Assembly: GCF_964355755.1 (NCBI RefSeq)
Contig: NC_092672.1
Location: forward strand, 372,001 to 436,000
Direction: 5' to 3'
Source of the DNA: Antedon mediterranea
Lineage: Eukaryota > Echinodermata > Crinoidea > Comatulida > Antedonidae
Length of the DNA: 64,000 nt
Position 1 is the first letter of the stretch, and every line of letters starts with the position of its first letter. The notes beneath the pieces are model-generated. The model was not told where the DNA came from and ran no database searches. It worked only from the letters and a program-made list of their open reading frames with translations. Below are positions 35,501 through 48,094 of the stretch, piece by piece. The position numbers were made by a program, and so were the translations under genes.

Positions 35501-38500
35501 ATAAACCGACACCAAAGTCACTTAAGTACTGAACTAGATTAGAAAACTTAATTGATTATTGAAAATGCAATTTAATGAGGTTTTAAATTAGGGAGGGAGT
35601 TTTCTGATAGGATTTTTAAATAACTACATCTATTAAATAAATTAAAGGACGATTGTGCTAAGAAAGGTGTTGTGATGATAAAAATGTTAATGATAATACA
35701 TTGGTAGTATAATAGTGTTCTATATTGTACAAAAGTAATATCTATTTCACTTCAGTCAAACATCAATATTGGATACAAAACATAAATATCAATTTTTTAA
35801 AGCAATTTCATGGGTTTAATTGATAAATTAGCATCATTTTGTCTACATGTATGTAGAGGTTGAATGACATTTTCACTTTATTAATGACATAGTGTGCTAG
35901 ATAAAATAACTGTTATTGGAAATATTTAACCCAAGGATGAAGTCAATTGTGTAGTGCAATGTTAAACACTTGAATCTCATGTCACTCAATACACTTACAT
36001 AAATAGCAATTAATATACTGGTTGTTGAGTATACTATATAGAGTACTATATTTCAACATGGAGAAATTAGTCTTAAACCAATTCCACCAAGATTTAAACA
36101 CTTCTTGTTTAAACAAGGAAAAAGGAAACCAACTCCTCAACATTACTTAGAATATTGCATTATTTTATTATTATCTGTAATTTACTTTATGGTTTTACAT
36201 TTTTTTTTTTTTTTAGAATTTTTGGTTTTGAGTGACTGGTACAATGTTAGTTCAATTTGGTTTGGAACAGATTGCTCAGCTAAAATTATAAATTCTATTG
36301 AAGAAAATAAACATTACATGCGTAAAATAATCCTTTATTTCAAATAAAAACATAAGAAGGTAACAAACATCCTAGGGAGTAGTAGTAAGCACAGCTGAGT
36401 TAGAAGGTAACAAACATCCTAGGGAGTAGTAGTAAGCACAGCTGAGTTAGAAGGTAACAAACATCCTAGGGAGTAGTAGTAAGCACAGCTGAGTTAGAAG
36501 GTAACAAACATCCTAGGGAGTAGTAGTAAGCACAGCTGAGTTAGAAGGTAACAAACATCCTAGGGAGTAGTAGTAAGCACAGCTGAGTTAGAAGGTAACA
36601 AACATCCTAGGGAGTAGTAGTAAGCACAGCTGAGTTAGAAGGTAACAAACATCCTAGGGAGTAGTAGTAAGCACAGCTGAGTTAGAAGGTAACAAACATC
36701 CTAGGGAGTAGTAGTAAGCACAGCTGAGTTAGAAGGTAACAAACATCCTAGGGAGTAGTAGTAAGCACAGCTGAGTTAGAAGGTAACAAACATCCTAGGG
36801 AGTAGTAGTAAGCACAGCTGAGTTAGAAGGTAACAAACATCCTAGGGAGTAGTAGTAAGCACAGCTGAGTTAGAAGGTAACAAACATCCTAGGGAGTAGT
36901 AGTAAGCACAGCTGAGTTAGAAGGTAACAAACATCCTAGGGAGTAGTAGTAAGCACAGCTGAGTTAGAAGGTAACAAACATCCCAGGGAGTAGTAGTAAG
37001 CACAGCTGAGTTAGAAGGTAACAAACATCCTAGGGAGTAGTAGTAAGCACAGCTGAGTTAGAAGGTAACAAACATCCCAGGGAGTAGTAGTAAGCACAGC
37101 TGAGTTAGAAAATAATGGCGGCTAAACCAATATTCAACATGCTTTTCAACAATTAGCTATTTAATCCTCAATTCATTAAGGGATTAAGCTTAATCCTTAA
37201 TTAACAAGAACACCACCATGTTTTATAAAAGCAACAGCTTGTACCTTTTCTATGTAGGTACAGTATGGTTACTTACCTGTAAGACTCCAACTCATCTTCC
37301 AACTCAAGTGTTCTAAACTTAAGTTCATCTCTTTCTTGTAGCACCGTCTGCAGTTCCTTTAGCGTGAATCGTGGACGGTTAGGGTCACGGAGGTCAATCA
37401 CAATCTTGCCATCTGGTTGGTCAAATTCGACCCCATTAGACTCCTATTAAAGAAATAATACATTTCAAGATGTTGGTCATGACAGATTCTAAAATCCACT
37501 AAAACCTTAAAATTGTATTACTGTATATCCTCTGGTATAATTTCACTCCCTTAGAATACAAAATTTGGCTGGGGGGGGGGGGGGGGGGGTGGATTATACC
37601 CGGAGAATCCCTGATTCATGAAAAAACATGTATTTCTTGTACAAACTCATCTGAACTGGCTGGAGAGGTCTACATCAAGACCAAAAGTCAATACTGGGAC
37701 TATCTCATGGATATGCCGATATACCCGAGGATATACAGTAATTAAAAACAGCAACCACAAGTTATTGTCAACTGTCACAAACCTCAGGTACAGAAGTGTG
37801 TTGGACAGTCTCTATTTCAATACCATGCCGCCCCATATCTTGTGCTAAGGCTTCTAATTTGGTCTGCATTTCTGTCTTCTCTTTTATGACACTCTTCGCC
37901 TGCGAGGCTAAAAGTTCACTTTTCCGACGTAATTGCTGGTTAACTTTTGCAAGACGTGCAACTTGTTCTTGGAGCTAATAAATAATTTTTAAAAACATAG
38001 GAAATAAGTATACAGTATTAATATCAGTAATAAAATTACTTGGCATGTCATTGTAAATATAAACTTAAGATATGGTATTACATTTTATACCCCCATGTTT
38101 TTGTTCCTTTCACATCGTCTAGAAAAACTATGGAGTTTGCACACACATTTGTTTTAATGTATTGGCAAACACATTAAATATATTGTTTTACAAATTTAAA
38201 TTGATCTTCTAATGAAAAATTATAATATAAAAATAAAAATTTGATTTCTTTAGGTACACACTGCCAAGGATTGTCAAGAGTGTTCAAAGCTATTATCCTC
38301 CAGAAAGGTGACAATTCTGATGCACTACAAAAAATCAGTATTGGAAGTCTTTGACATGAAGTGGAATTGAGATAGACTTTTGGTCTGATAGAGCCAGCAG
38401 TTTAAAAATACTTTTTAAATGATCAGTATTATTATTTATTTATTATTATTGAACATTTTTGGAAAAAAAATGTGGACATCTGAGCGGATTTGAACCACGG

Positions 38501-41500
38501 ACCCAGAATCCAAACCACAAGGCTACTGTATATTATAAACACACTTCACTATAATTCATGAGACTATTAGTAATATTACTGTACCATACATTCAAAAGTT
38601 ACTGGTGGTACTAAATTGATCTTCTAATAAAATATTCAAACTTATAATTATATAAGTTTGATTTCTTTAGGTACACACTGCCAAGGATTGCCAAGAGTGC
38701 CCCCAGAAATGTGACAATTCTGATGCTCTACAAAAAAATCATTCTTGGAAGTCTTTGAGATGGAGTGGAGTGGAGTTGAGATGGAGTGGAGTTCAGTTGA
38801 GTTAGGAGTTCAGTTGAGTTAGGAGTTCAGTTGAGTTAGCAGTGGAGTTGAAATAGACTTTTGGTTTGATAGAGCTCTGAGAGCAGTTTAAGAGTGCTAT
38901 ATAATAAATGCTCAGTATTATTACTTATTATTATTGAACATTTTGGGAGAAAAAATCTGGACATCTGACCGGATTTGAGATAGGTAGCTGAGAATCCAAA
39001 CCACGAAGCTACTGTATATTATTTTAAACACACTTCACTATAATTCCACTATAATTCATGAGACTATTATTAGTATTATTAGCAAACATTCAAAAGTTAC
39101 TGGTGGTACTCAGTCATACAATTTTTATATTTGTTGGCTTATCACTGATATTATTTTAATGTCATTGTTTGGTGATATAACTCTGGCTTAGCGTTTAACA
39201 TATATTTGCAATCTGTAAATGATAAGGACTCATGACTAACACACTTGTGATCAAAAGTAGGTCCATACATTATTGCGTCAACTGATAATGGACCTATTAG
39301 ATACAGTAACTCTTCCAATTACAAACTTGGTTAATAATTAAATTTAAATTTCAAACAGACAAATTTTATTTTGTTCAAAATGAGCACAAACGATAACTAC
39401 ACAGAGTATACACTAATAATTCAACAAAACAATGTAGAATATCAGCATAATCAATTTTAATACGTGTTTGCTACAATAATTATAGTAGCAACAAAAAGTA
39501 TAGTAGCAAAATATATACTGTATATTTTGTTAATATACTGATTGCAATATTTGAATAAGAAGTATAAATTGTATTTAAACTAATTAAGTATGTTCTAGCA
39601 CAAACACTTTTTGCACAAACACTTTATTTTTCAGATTTTCTGTAAAGTTATAGGAAGGTCATTAGGACAGTGCAGACATCCCTCAAGGATAGAAACATAT
39701 TCATAATTCTATATATAGACACAATAATAAAGAAAGCAATAGAATTGCTTAATGAGTAATATGACGTCATGTATCAACTAAGGGGCACAATGATTCCTGT
39801 CAATGTCACACACAATGTCATGTCACACAATGTCAAACTTTGAAAACACTTGTTAATTTTCTGATATTAGTAAGTCATAAATCATTGACTAATATTTGTA
39901 TTACCATAGTTGATATAATATTCTTCAGGGTGTTGGAAAGTAAATTTGACAAATTACAGAAATTGTATGACATAAACTAAACTAAATGTTATTGCTTAAA
40001 TTTGTAGTTTCATTTGGTTTTGAATCACTGTTAGTGAGTATTTTAGAAAATATGGTAAAGTCAAAACTTCAGAAACGTGCGAGTATTTGAATGTATCAGC
40101 AACAATTAACTTTGGAAGATAACATGTTTAAAGTCGAGACTTTACAGAATGATTCAAGTGTTTGAAGGATTTAGAACTATTATTAATATTGTGAAGTGAA
40201 ATGTCTACAGTACATAGTATCAAAGCAGACTAGTGAAAACCCTGACTCATGATTCCGATTATCATTAAGAAAGCAAATTTGTATAAATACAATAAGTATT
40301 TGTTGTTCTGCTACTGTATGTGAATTTAAAAAATTACATTTATAAATATTTTAGCTTGTACAATACATTTTTAACTCTTGTAATAATCATAATGACACGA
40401 GTGTGTATGCATGCCATCCATTTTGTGATGGTCCAAATTTGGGGGTGGGGATACACGCTTAAGTACAGACTTACTGCATCAACATCTTGTAACCTTTGTT
40501 GTATTTCATTGTCTTTTGGGGGTGGGGTTACACGCTTAAGTACAGATTTACTGCATCAGCATCTTGTAACCTTTGTTGTATTTCATTGTCTTTTGGGGAT
40601 GGGGATACACGCTTAAGTACAGACTTACTGCATCAGCATCTTGTAACCTTTGTTGTATTTCATTGTCTTTTGCTCGAAGTTGGTCTCTCTGTCGATCTAC
40701 AGCTTCTTTTAATTTTGTTATCATCTGAATTTCTTGACGTTCAGCCACTTAAAAAATACAAACATTTATTTACATTGCAATCTAAAAAAAAAAACAATTT
40801 CTAAAACCAATGAAATTTAATGAATAATTTCTGGAATGAAAAATACTTTTAATCTTTATGAGATGCAATTACTTTTGATATTGTTCATTAATTTCATCAT
40901 TTCACATCACCTAGCAATCTCCAGAGTTTACTAACACCGCATCACACAAAATGCCGATGTTGAACTCCTGAGTTTGCTTGGCAATATGACTATTCATAAT
41001 CAAGAACTATTTGGCAGATATGATTATTTATCAATTTAGAATTACATTAAACACAAAAAAAGTATTTAAAAATTGATAATTAATTCTTTGATGTGAAAAA
41101 CGTGTAGAAATCTTTTTCAAATTATCTATTTTGTTGACACATGAGTTAACCCTTCAACTTGAATAATAACAAACACTTCCGGATGGAAAATGCCTTCAGG
41201 AAGCCATTAACCAGTGGGTTCACTTCCTTTAATTGTCATAAGAAATCTTGTCACTTACAAGACGATGAAATAGATCTGTCATTTCAGAGATCATGTTTAT
41301 TAATGAGTCTGAGAAAAGTGGACAGAATCCGACCCGACTCAAGATCCTATATCTTTCTTGGATCCTGCCTTCTTCCACTGTGAAAATTGGGACTGGACCG
41401 TTTTAGAGGTGTTTACCACCTGTTGGTCCAGATCCTTCACTAACTGAGTTAGTGAGAAGTCGAATAAATAAAAAAAAAAAAATTCCCTAAGATTTATTGT

Positions 41501-44500
41501 TATTTAAATGTTATTTTTTATTTATTCCGTTATTATTGATTCAATCTTAAAAGGAAGTAAATAAATGTTATTTTGAATTTAATTGAAAAAGGAGATAAAG
41601 GGGAAAGATTAGAAAATTATACTGGACAGTTTGGGATTTCAAACCAAGAAATAGGTTAAACTTTTTTTTAAATTACAAAATGAAAATGAAACTACCGACA
41701 ATTTATGAAAACAAATTTGTTTATAATGTTGCACAATGAACTGTTGTTCCTTAATGTACTATTGATATAGGCATTATTTTTTCATCATGTATTATTATAG
41801 TACATAAAGGAACCATTGTTTGATCAAATTGATATTAACAATGCATTAACATGACTGTGAAATCTAGAAATCGTTGATTTGAAAAGTTGATAAAGTAGAA
41901 AAAATAAAAATGTACTGTATGGCAGGTCAAAGTATAGATTGCATTCATCACATGACAACTCAAAATAGAAAGTTCAGATTGACGTATTTGATATTGATTA
42001 TCAAGTATGTTGACATTTAAAATGGGTAGTTGTATTCAACTGCACTGGGATAGCTATTCAAATTCTGGTATCCCACTACTATAGCTAGGATGGCAACTCT
42101 TTACAGAGTATTCAACATCACACATTTTGTGCACTTATGAAGACTTCTACTCTAATCACAGTATCCAACATTACACATCTTGTGCACTTATCAAGACTTC
42201 TACTCCAATCACAGTATTCAACATCACACATCTTGAGCACTTATCAAGAGTTCTACTCCAATCACAGTGATTATCTGTGCCATTTTCTTTAGTTTTTATT
42301 GAGATAGTACCAGGGTATTATTTGGTATTAAAGACAAGTTCCACTTTAAAAAAAATACATACAGGCTGGGGTTCTGTTGATAGAGATGTTCCAACCCCAC
42401 CCCTTCCCTCATTTATAATACATACAGGCTGGGGTTCTGTTGATAGAGATGTTCCAACCCCACCCCTTCTCTCATTTATAATACATACAGGCTGGGGTTC
42501 TGTTGATACCCCACCCCTTCTCTCATTTATAAAGCTCTGTTTACATTATCAAACTACTGTAGTTTGACAAACAAAAGGTGAGATATGCCCAAATATGGTA
42601 GTGATATGACATCATTGTGTCCAATGGGCACATCACATTTTTTTGTCACATAAAGTTTGATAGTGTGGACAGAGCTTTAGACCATTGCCCACAGGAACAT
42701 TGGACTCATTTATTCATTTTTAATAATTTAATAAAAAAAATGATCTACAATTTGTTAAGGTTTGTCATCACTTAATACTTAAATCTATTTTGTAAAACAC
42801 AATGCAGAAAGAGACAATGAACAAAGACATTGCTGCATGCATGAATGACATGAAGATCCACAACCTATGCTGACAAAAGAAATTGAAAAAGAATAGTTTT
42901 TAAAAGGATCCTGGCAACAAAAGATTATCAGACAGTATCAGAATTAGCTGTTTAGTGTTAAAAGGATTGCAAGCAATGTACATACATACAAACTCAAAAC
43001 ATTATCCTAATCAAAAATTTAAAATTGAAAAAAAAAATTAATTGATAATTATCTATTGATATTTTAATATTGTAAATTCAACAATGTTTACTTTGTTAAA
43101 ATAAATTTGAATTGATTTGAAATTAAAATTAGTTTTTATTGGCTGCCTCCCATGTTTAACAGGACAACAAACAAATTCAAGAATAATATGAAACCTCAAT
43201 TCAATATTGTTTAATTTTTGTTTACAGTACCAGTTTAGAGAGTCATTAATAGTTAAAATGATTTAATTATAATTTGAGTTTGTATCAGTTACAGATAGCA
43301 AAAGAAGATAGAAGATTTAAACATTCAAAAGACATGCATGGAATACCTGATGTTGGCCAAGCCATGATAACTGATGGGATAAAAAAAATATCAATTTATA
43401 TAAAAAATACTTAACATGCTATAATATGGTAGTACAGTTTACATACTGTAGTAATTAAGTATTTGAAGGAAAGTAAGCAAGCACTTATTTTAAAGTTTAA
43501 GTAATTACTTTATTTGATTCAGGGTAGTTTTTACTAAAGCTCTGTCTACACTATCATTATCAAACTTTATGTGATAACAAAATGTGATGTGCCCTTATAT
43601 AGACATGATGATGTCATATCACTACTGTATTTGGGAATATCAATACCACATTTGGGCACATCACATTTTTTTGTCAAACTAGTTTGAGTGTAGATAGAGC
43701 TTTAAGTTACTATAAAAATGATGCATTTGGTAACAGGATGATTCACTGTTCAAGTAAATAATACATTTTATTTCAATAAACTTAAAATGTAAGCAAGACA
43801 ATTTGGAATTGTCAATTTCCTCATCATCACATCGGGGACTACAGTAACTTTCTTTAGAAGTCAGTAAACCTCTAGAGTAGGTGTGCCTCAACTCTAAAGC
43901 CATGACATTTTATCTCTAATTAATTGTCATTAATGAGGTCATTCGTAAACACAAAAACCCTTTTCTCACTTCCTCATGACAATAAAAGGAAATGTTTTTT
44001 CTATAATGTAATTTTATATTAAAGTGATTTAAAATGATGATATAAAAACAAAACAATAATTTTGGGTAATACTAATAACAACAAAATGATTACGGTAAGT
44101 ACTTAAAAAGGTGTAAATATAATCCTAAAAACTAAATACACTGACTGTATTTATCAATGAAATGTCAACATGAAAAAGTGCTGACTAAAAAAGACAAGTT
44201 TAACTATATAATTTAATAACCAATTTCAAACTTATAATGTACTGTAAAAGTAACCATACTATCAATTGAGTTTTTCAATTTGTGCTTACATAAACTGACA
44301 CTGACAGAAAGTAAATATATTAGGCATGACTTAATGCTTATAAAAACTATGGAATGTTACAGTTGGTTTCCCCCTTTGAATTCTTAAGTAAAGCTTGCAA
44401 GATTCCTGCCTTTCACACGATTTAAGTTTAAGCCAAAGCATTTGCATAACACAACATAACTCCTTCATAGATTAAAAGGAATAGATCCATTTGCATACGA

Positions 44501-47500
44501 TTACTCAGTCTTTCCAAGATTAAAAAGAACACCAATTTTTAGATTTGCTTATTCTTGGTCTGGTATAAATAACTTTTTATATTTCAAAATCTCTCAAATT
44601 AAAACAATAAAATATTTTCTTCATAAGGAAAACTGGTAGGATTATTCATAACTTTGTTAAAAACCTTTTTATATTTCAAAATCTCTCAAATTACAGTAGG
44701 TACAGTAGGCTAATTTAACATGAGCATGAATTTAGTAAACATTTAAAATTACTTCCAGCCACTCTTTTCCCCATAAGGGAAACGGTGGTGATTATTTATA
44801 TCTTTGTTATACCCAGGGGTAATAGGACACTAGGCTTTTTTTATTCATTAGACCCAAAATAAAAACATCATCCTACCACCACCACCACCCACATAATATA
44901 AAATAAGGGTCACATGTAGGGTCACAGGTAGATCAGACCCAGTGACTTCCTTTCCCTCCCACTTCTTTCCTTACAACGTGACATGTCTGGGTACTGATTC
45001 TTGCGATAACATAATTCCTTAATACGCAATTTTATTAATATTACAGAATAACAACTTCAAAATAATTGAGGATTGCAGTCATTAATTTTCGCTTTTATTT
45101 TTATTTGTGATGTCATCTTAGTGATACAATACAGTGGACCCATTTGTTTCATATTTTAAAAAATGGTTGAAATATAGAAAATCTTAATGGCTTGATATAA
45201 AAATGATTAATATTAATATAGACTCTTAGTATTATGCTTAATTTTAATTCAATTTACTTACATTTTTCTCGGTTTGCAATGCCATCCCTAGTTTGCAGTA
45301 TACCTTTAATTGTTTCATTTTCTGACTGTATTTCTGTTATCTCTTCTAGCAGTTCTTTACTTTCTTCTCTCCATGCTTGCTCAACTTTATTTACTTCCTG
45401 TTTAAAAGAATAAGATAAGACTGATGCTTAGCTAAGATAAGAACGATATTTTGCTCCTATCACTTGTACCATTGTGATGCTTACAGTACTTGCTGATTTT
45501 AAACTTAGAAAGAAAAATTGTTTTAATAAAATAAATACTAGTGTTATTCACTATGTTCATCAACTGTGTTCATCAACTGAAGCATTTCTTTAGGTATTAA
45601 TAGTTGCAATGTTTTCAAATACCAGGCAATACTTTTTAAAAGGAAATCCCTTGTACAGTAATTAAACAATGTGTGTGATAAATTTAAAGGGCTAGTTTGT
45701 GATAATTTAAAGGGCTAGTTTGTGATAATTTAAAGGGCTAGTTTGTGATAATTTAAAGGGCTAGTTTGTGATAATTTAAAGGGCTAGTTTGTGATAATTT
45801 AAAGGGCTAGTTTGTGATAATTTAAAGGGCTAGTTTGTGATAATTTAAAGGGCTAGTTTGTGATAATTTAAAGGGCTAGTTTGTGATAATTTAAAGGGCT
45901 AGTTTGTGATAATTTAAAGGGCTAGTTTGTGATAATTTAAAGGGCTAGTTTGTGATAATTTAAAGGGCTAGTTTGTGATAATTTAAAGGGCTAGTTTGTG
46001 ATAATTTAAAGGGCTAGTTTGTGATAATTTAAAGGGCTAGTTTGTGATAATTTAAAGGGCTAGTTTGTGATAATTTTGTAAAATGTTAAACCGACACATT
46101 GTTGATAGCTAAGTACAAAGTGGCTGTGTGTAGTTTACTTATCAGCGCTCAAATAATTAATCATAATTAAAATTTTAACAAATAGTTTCTCTAAATAATC
46201 TGTCCAATTAGTGAATTTAAAAAAAAACAAACAGTGGAATTAAAGCAGACTAAGAGTACTATTAGATAAGACTGAGCGATTCAATCTTATAATTTCACAA
46301 AATAATTTCACTTTGTTTTGTTGACCTTATTTTAAGCAGATTGAAATGATATAGACATACAATTCAACTGAGATTTATTAATTGAAAATGGCCAAGAATA
46401 TCACATTTTTTATTTTTAAATTAAAGAACGTCAGGGTTTGTTCTCCCAATGGCTCACAACAAAGTTTGATGAAATTATCACACTTTATTTGACACTGTTT
46501 AAAAGTTGGATGACGTCATTTAGAAACTGATTTCTGCTGAGTTGTTATGGTGGATTTTTAACACTTTCAAATTAGTTAAAAATGAAACATTTTGATTGCA
46601 AACATTAAAACATTCATGTTTCTTTCATTAATAATAATTTTGTTGAATTCAATTATTGATTTTATCAAAACAAAAATATGTACATTAATTTCATAAGGTA
46701 TTCTTTAAGCTTGAGCGTGGTAGATGTTATAATCTCCTTTGTATTCTGTACTTTAATTGGAAAATGAAAGTGTGACTACAGATATTCTAATCAAGACAGT
46801 ACCAGGCACTCTGCATTTTGTGTTCAGGTACAATATCCACTTTAATACCTAAATCGTTTAAATGTATTATTTATTTTAAATCATAGTCTAAATCATTCTG
46901 TCATAGAGTATAGTAATGTATTTCTCTATATAGTGCATACAGTATGTGACCTAGTTTAAAGTTGTAATAATTGTACATGGGCATATTGAAGTTTGCAATC
47001 TTTCTGATATTACTGTATGTTCTATTGTGGAGACATTCTCCTGACAAATGGATGAAAATAAAATTAAACAAAATAAAAACATTGCATATGACTAGCCTAA
47101 TATAAAGATCCTAATATAAAGATCTTAATATATAGTATATTATATACTACAGTAGTAGTACTCTAGACAACTAGGTACCTATGACGTATGATGTAAATAA
47201 CTAAAAAAAGTATATGTATTAATTATTAAACACTATGAAATTTATGGAATATTATGAACACCAACATTCAAGAACGACAAAATGAAACAAAAATGCTGAC
47301 CGCTTTCAACCTTGCTATTTCCGCAGTTTTCTTTGCATTTTCGTTCATTAAAACACTTATTCTTTCCTTGCCTTCCTCGGACTCCCCACTACGTGTTTCC
47401 AAAGTTCGTACACACGACTCCAGCTGCTCCAAAACACGGATGATCAGCGGCATCAAATCGGTAACAGCCTCGCTACCATAGTCTTCGATTTGTTTCTTTA

Positions 47501-47558
47501 GTTCTTCGCCGATATCAGCTGCAATTCCATGTACATCTACTACTGTAAGTTCCGACAT
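29192..47558 (-). CDS. RILPL: RILP-like protein (RILPL1/2 family)
   Basis: Minus-strand exons in transcript order: 47558-47301 (ATG), 45397-45262, 40747-40629, 37974-37783, 37443-37277, 35119-35039, 34206-34156 and optionally 33852-33786, then a 3' exon at 30961-30550 or 29540-29192. Joining exon 7 to 30961-30550 gives 471 residues; joining to 29540-29192 gives 450. Exon 1 holds the RH1 domain (ELTVVDVHGIAADIG...LMPLIIRVLEQLE); exons 2-4 are a long coiled coil (MITKLKEAVDRQRDQLRAKD); exon 5 is the RH2 domain (DLRDPNRPRFTLKELQTVLQ), which in this family binds phosphorylated Rab8/Rab10 GTPases to control ciliary traffic and lysosome/centrosome transport. The SGIRKL word after RH2 is family-typical. 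The RILPL1-versus-RILPL2 identity is not resolved. The first donor (GCG|GTCAGC) is weak. AATAAA on this strand lies at 30394-30389. Confidence 0.9.
30550..30961 (-). CDS. Ser/Pro-rich 3' terminal exon of RILPL
   Basis: Follows 'tatttttcag' and runs 137 codons to TAG. It is rich in SP/TP sites (SKSPRTPSQRSTPNTPG), then SQSDWEIVNFDIDDANEI, and ends in a lysine/arginine/glutamate-rich tail. The acceptor also requires an incoming phase-2 exon, so exon 7 joins in frame, whereas exon 8 (33852-33786, ending in phase 0) does not unless another acceptor such as 'tttctccaaag' is used. Confidence 0.65.
31643..31745 (+). repeat. About 33-bp tandem repeat, 3 copies
   Basis: 'ttaattaattcagatgtatg' + 'cactgtaaatata' repeated in a RILPL intron. 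Confidence 0.85.
31966..32155 (+). mobile_element. tRNA-Gly-derived SINE
   Basis: The head 'tgtagtggttaacatgcttg' + 'ccttccaa' matches the D-arm and UCC anticodon loop of the intact tRNA-Gly gene at 58022-58093; the B-box reads 'gggttcaatcc'. It is followed by a non-tRNA body of about 100 bp and an A-rich tail ('ataaaaaaaagaaataaaat'). This is a short interspersed element. Confidence 0.75.
32237..32417. mobile_element. MITE with about 40-bp inverted repeats
   Basis: The left arm 'gcttggttcccactagaacg' + 'taacgcaaggacgtaa' is inverted at the right as 'ttacgtccttgcgttgcgtc' + 'gctagtgggaaccacgc'. An internal 'caatcacaagcg'/'cgcttgtgattg' pair extends the palindrome. Length is about 180 bp. No coding capacity; target duplication not resolved. 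Confidence 0.75.
34275..34406. mobile_element. AAAGCTCTGTCTACAC-family MITE
   Basis: Inverted termini 'aaagctctgtctacactatc' and '...tagacagagctt'; the interior has 'gtgatgtgcccatatggaca'. In a RILPL intron. Confidence 0.8.
35159..35388 (+). repeat. 32-bp tandem repeat, 7 copies
   Basis: Units 'ttgttgctttactcaagtta' + 'agttgtacttaa', starting about 40 bp beyond the acceptor of RILPL exon 6 on the minus strand. Confidence 0.95.
36355..37110 (+). repeat. 47-bp satellite, 16 copies
   Basis: Units 'agaaggtaacaaacatccta' + 'gggagtagtagtaagcacag' + 'ctgagtt', nearly identical (only 'catccta/cataccca'-type single changes late in the array). On the RILPL sense strand each unit contains 'ctactactccctag', an acceptor look-alike. 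Confidence 0.97.
38190..39115 (-). repeat. About 450-bp tandem duplication with tRNA-like word
   Basis: 38200-38620 and 38615-39115 share 'gatttctttaggtacacact' + 'gccaaggattg', 'gtgacaattctgatgc', 'ttggaagtctttgaga', 'gacttttggt' and 'ttcactataattc' in the same order. Both contain a 'tggacatctgagcggatttg' word whose reverse complement resembles a B-box (ggttcaaatcc), suggesting an old SINE inside the duplicated unit. Confidence 0.65.
40444..40670 (-). repeat. 79-80-bp triplication spanning the RILPL exon 3 donor
   Basis: Three tandem copies of 'acttactgcatcagcatctt' + 'gtaacctttgttgtatttca' + 'ttgtcttttg', plus the intronic 'cacgcttaagtacag'. On the minus strand each copy is the 3' part of exon 3 (NEIQQRLQDADA) with its GTAAGT donor. 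Only the highest-coordinate copy continues into the complete exon (40747-40629). Confidence 0.93.
41320..41480 (+). mobile_element. Possible SINE-like tail
   Basis: A GC-richer block ('ggaccgttttagaggtgttt', 'ccacctgttggtccagatcc') ending in 'gaataaataaaaaaaaaaaa'. The poly-A end suggests a retroposed sequence; no tRNA head is visible. Confidence 0.3.
42102..42270 (+). repeat. About 55-bp tandem repeat, 3 copies
   Basis: 'agtattcaacatcacacatc' + 'ttgtgcacttatcaagactt' + 'ctactccaatcac' repeated in a RILPL intron. Confidence 0.85.
42352..42530 (+). repeat. About 62-bp tandem repeat, 3 copies
   Basis: 'aatacatacaggctggggtt' + 'ctgttgatagagatgttcca' + 'accccaccccttctctcatt'; the third copy has an internal deletion. 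Confidence 0.9.
42529..42680. mobile_element. AAAGCTCTGTCTACAC-family MITE
   Basis: 'aaagctctgtttacattatc' at the left and 'tagtgtggacagagctttag' at the right, with the family interior 'gcccaaatatggtagtgata'. Confidence 0.85.
43545..43705. mobile_element. AAAGCTCTGTCTACAC-family MITE
   Basis: Complete element with termini 'aaagctctgtctacactatc' and 'gtgtagatagagcttta', lying in a RILPL intron. Confidence 0.88.
45674..46075 (+). repeat. 23-bp satellite, about 17 copies
   Basis: Essentially perfect repeats of 'gtgataatttaaagggctag' + 'ttt' about 0.3 kb upstream (in transcript sense) of RILPL exon 2, indicating recent expansion. Confidence 0.97.
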
Positions 47559-48094
47559 GATTATCGTAATTACTTTGCAATATTATTGTTTGTTTGATTC
47601 AACATTCTAGAGTTGATTGACGATTACTCACTTTACCGTGTCGTCTGATGTGTGTGTGTGGGACATTCCTCTCACACTTTTGAAAGAAAGGTCAACCAGC
47701 AAGCTCGGGTTTGTTTTGATTGCCATTTACGAATATCACATGACAGGATCAGGTGGCATCAGCTGCCAAAAATTGGCTATATTAAACACGTGAAAATATA
47801 TCAAAATAAAGTATAAACTTTTAAACATTGTTTCTAAACATTTTAAAGTAAAATTGTAGAGCAAGTTAATAATAATAAATAATACGGAATTAATTTATGA
47901 CGGTAAAAAAAGTGGCCAATCACATTTGGCGATTGTAATTGATTGTGCATTGACCAATCAAATTTGATCTAAGGTTTAAAGGGCATTGCGCTTTTTTTTC
48001 GAACTTTGTGTTGTTATACGTAAACATTTTTCAAACCAGTACGTAGGCCTAGTTGTACTTGTATTTACGTTGGATTTACTGTCTTTTTACAAAT
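47559..48094. promoter_or_regulatory. Shared 5' region of RILPL and KMT5A
   Basis: The two start codons face away from each other across 536 bp, so the promoters must lie here or overlap. 'ccaatcaaatttgatc' near 47956 and 'ggccaatcacatttggcg' near 47915 contain CCAAT-type words on the plus strand. A bidirectional promoter is inference. Confidence 0.45.

Noticed and set aside
37570-37590. G-homopolymer as a regulatory element
   Set aside because: A simple intronic mononucleotide run, prone to sequencing-length error.
40320-40804. Overlapping plus-strand frames of 98 and 102 codons
   Set aside because: Antisense to the RILPL exon 3 triplication; the supported coding strand is minus.
42277-42567. 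96-codon plus-strand frame with repeated TGWGSVD
   Set aside because: Product of the 62-bp tandem repeat in a RILPL intron.
47254-47481. Plus-strand frame opposite RILPL exon 1
   Set aside because: Shadow of the minus-strand RH1-encoding exon, which has clear family similarity.
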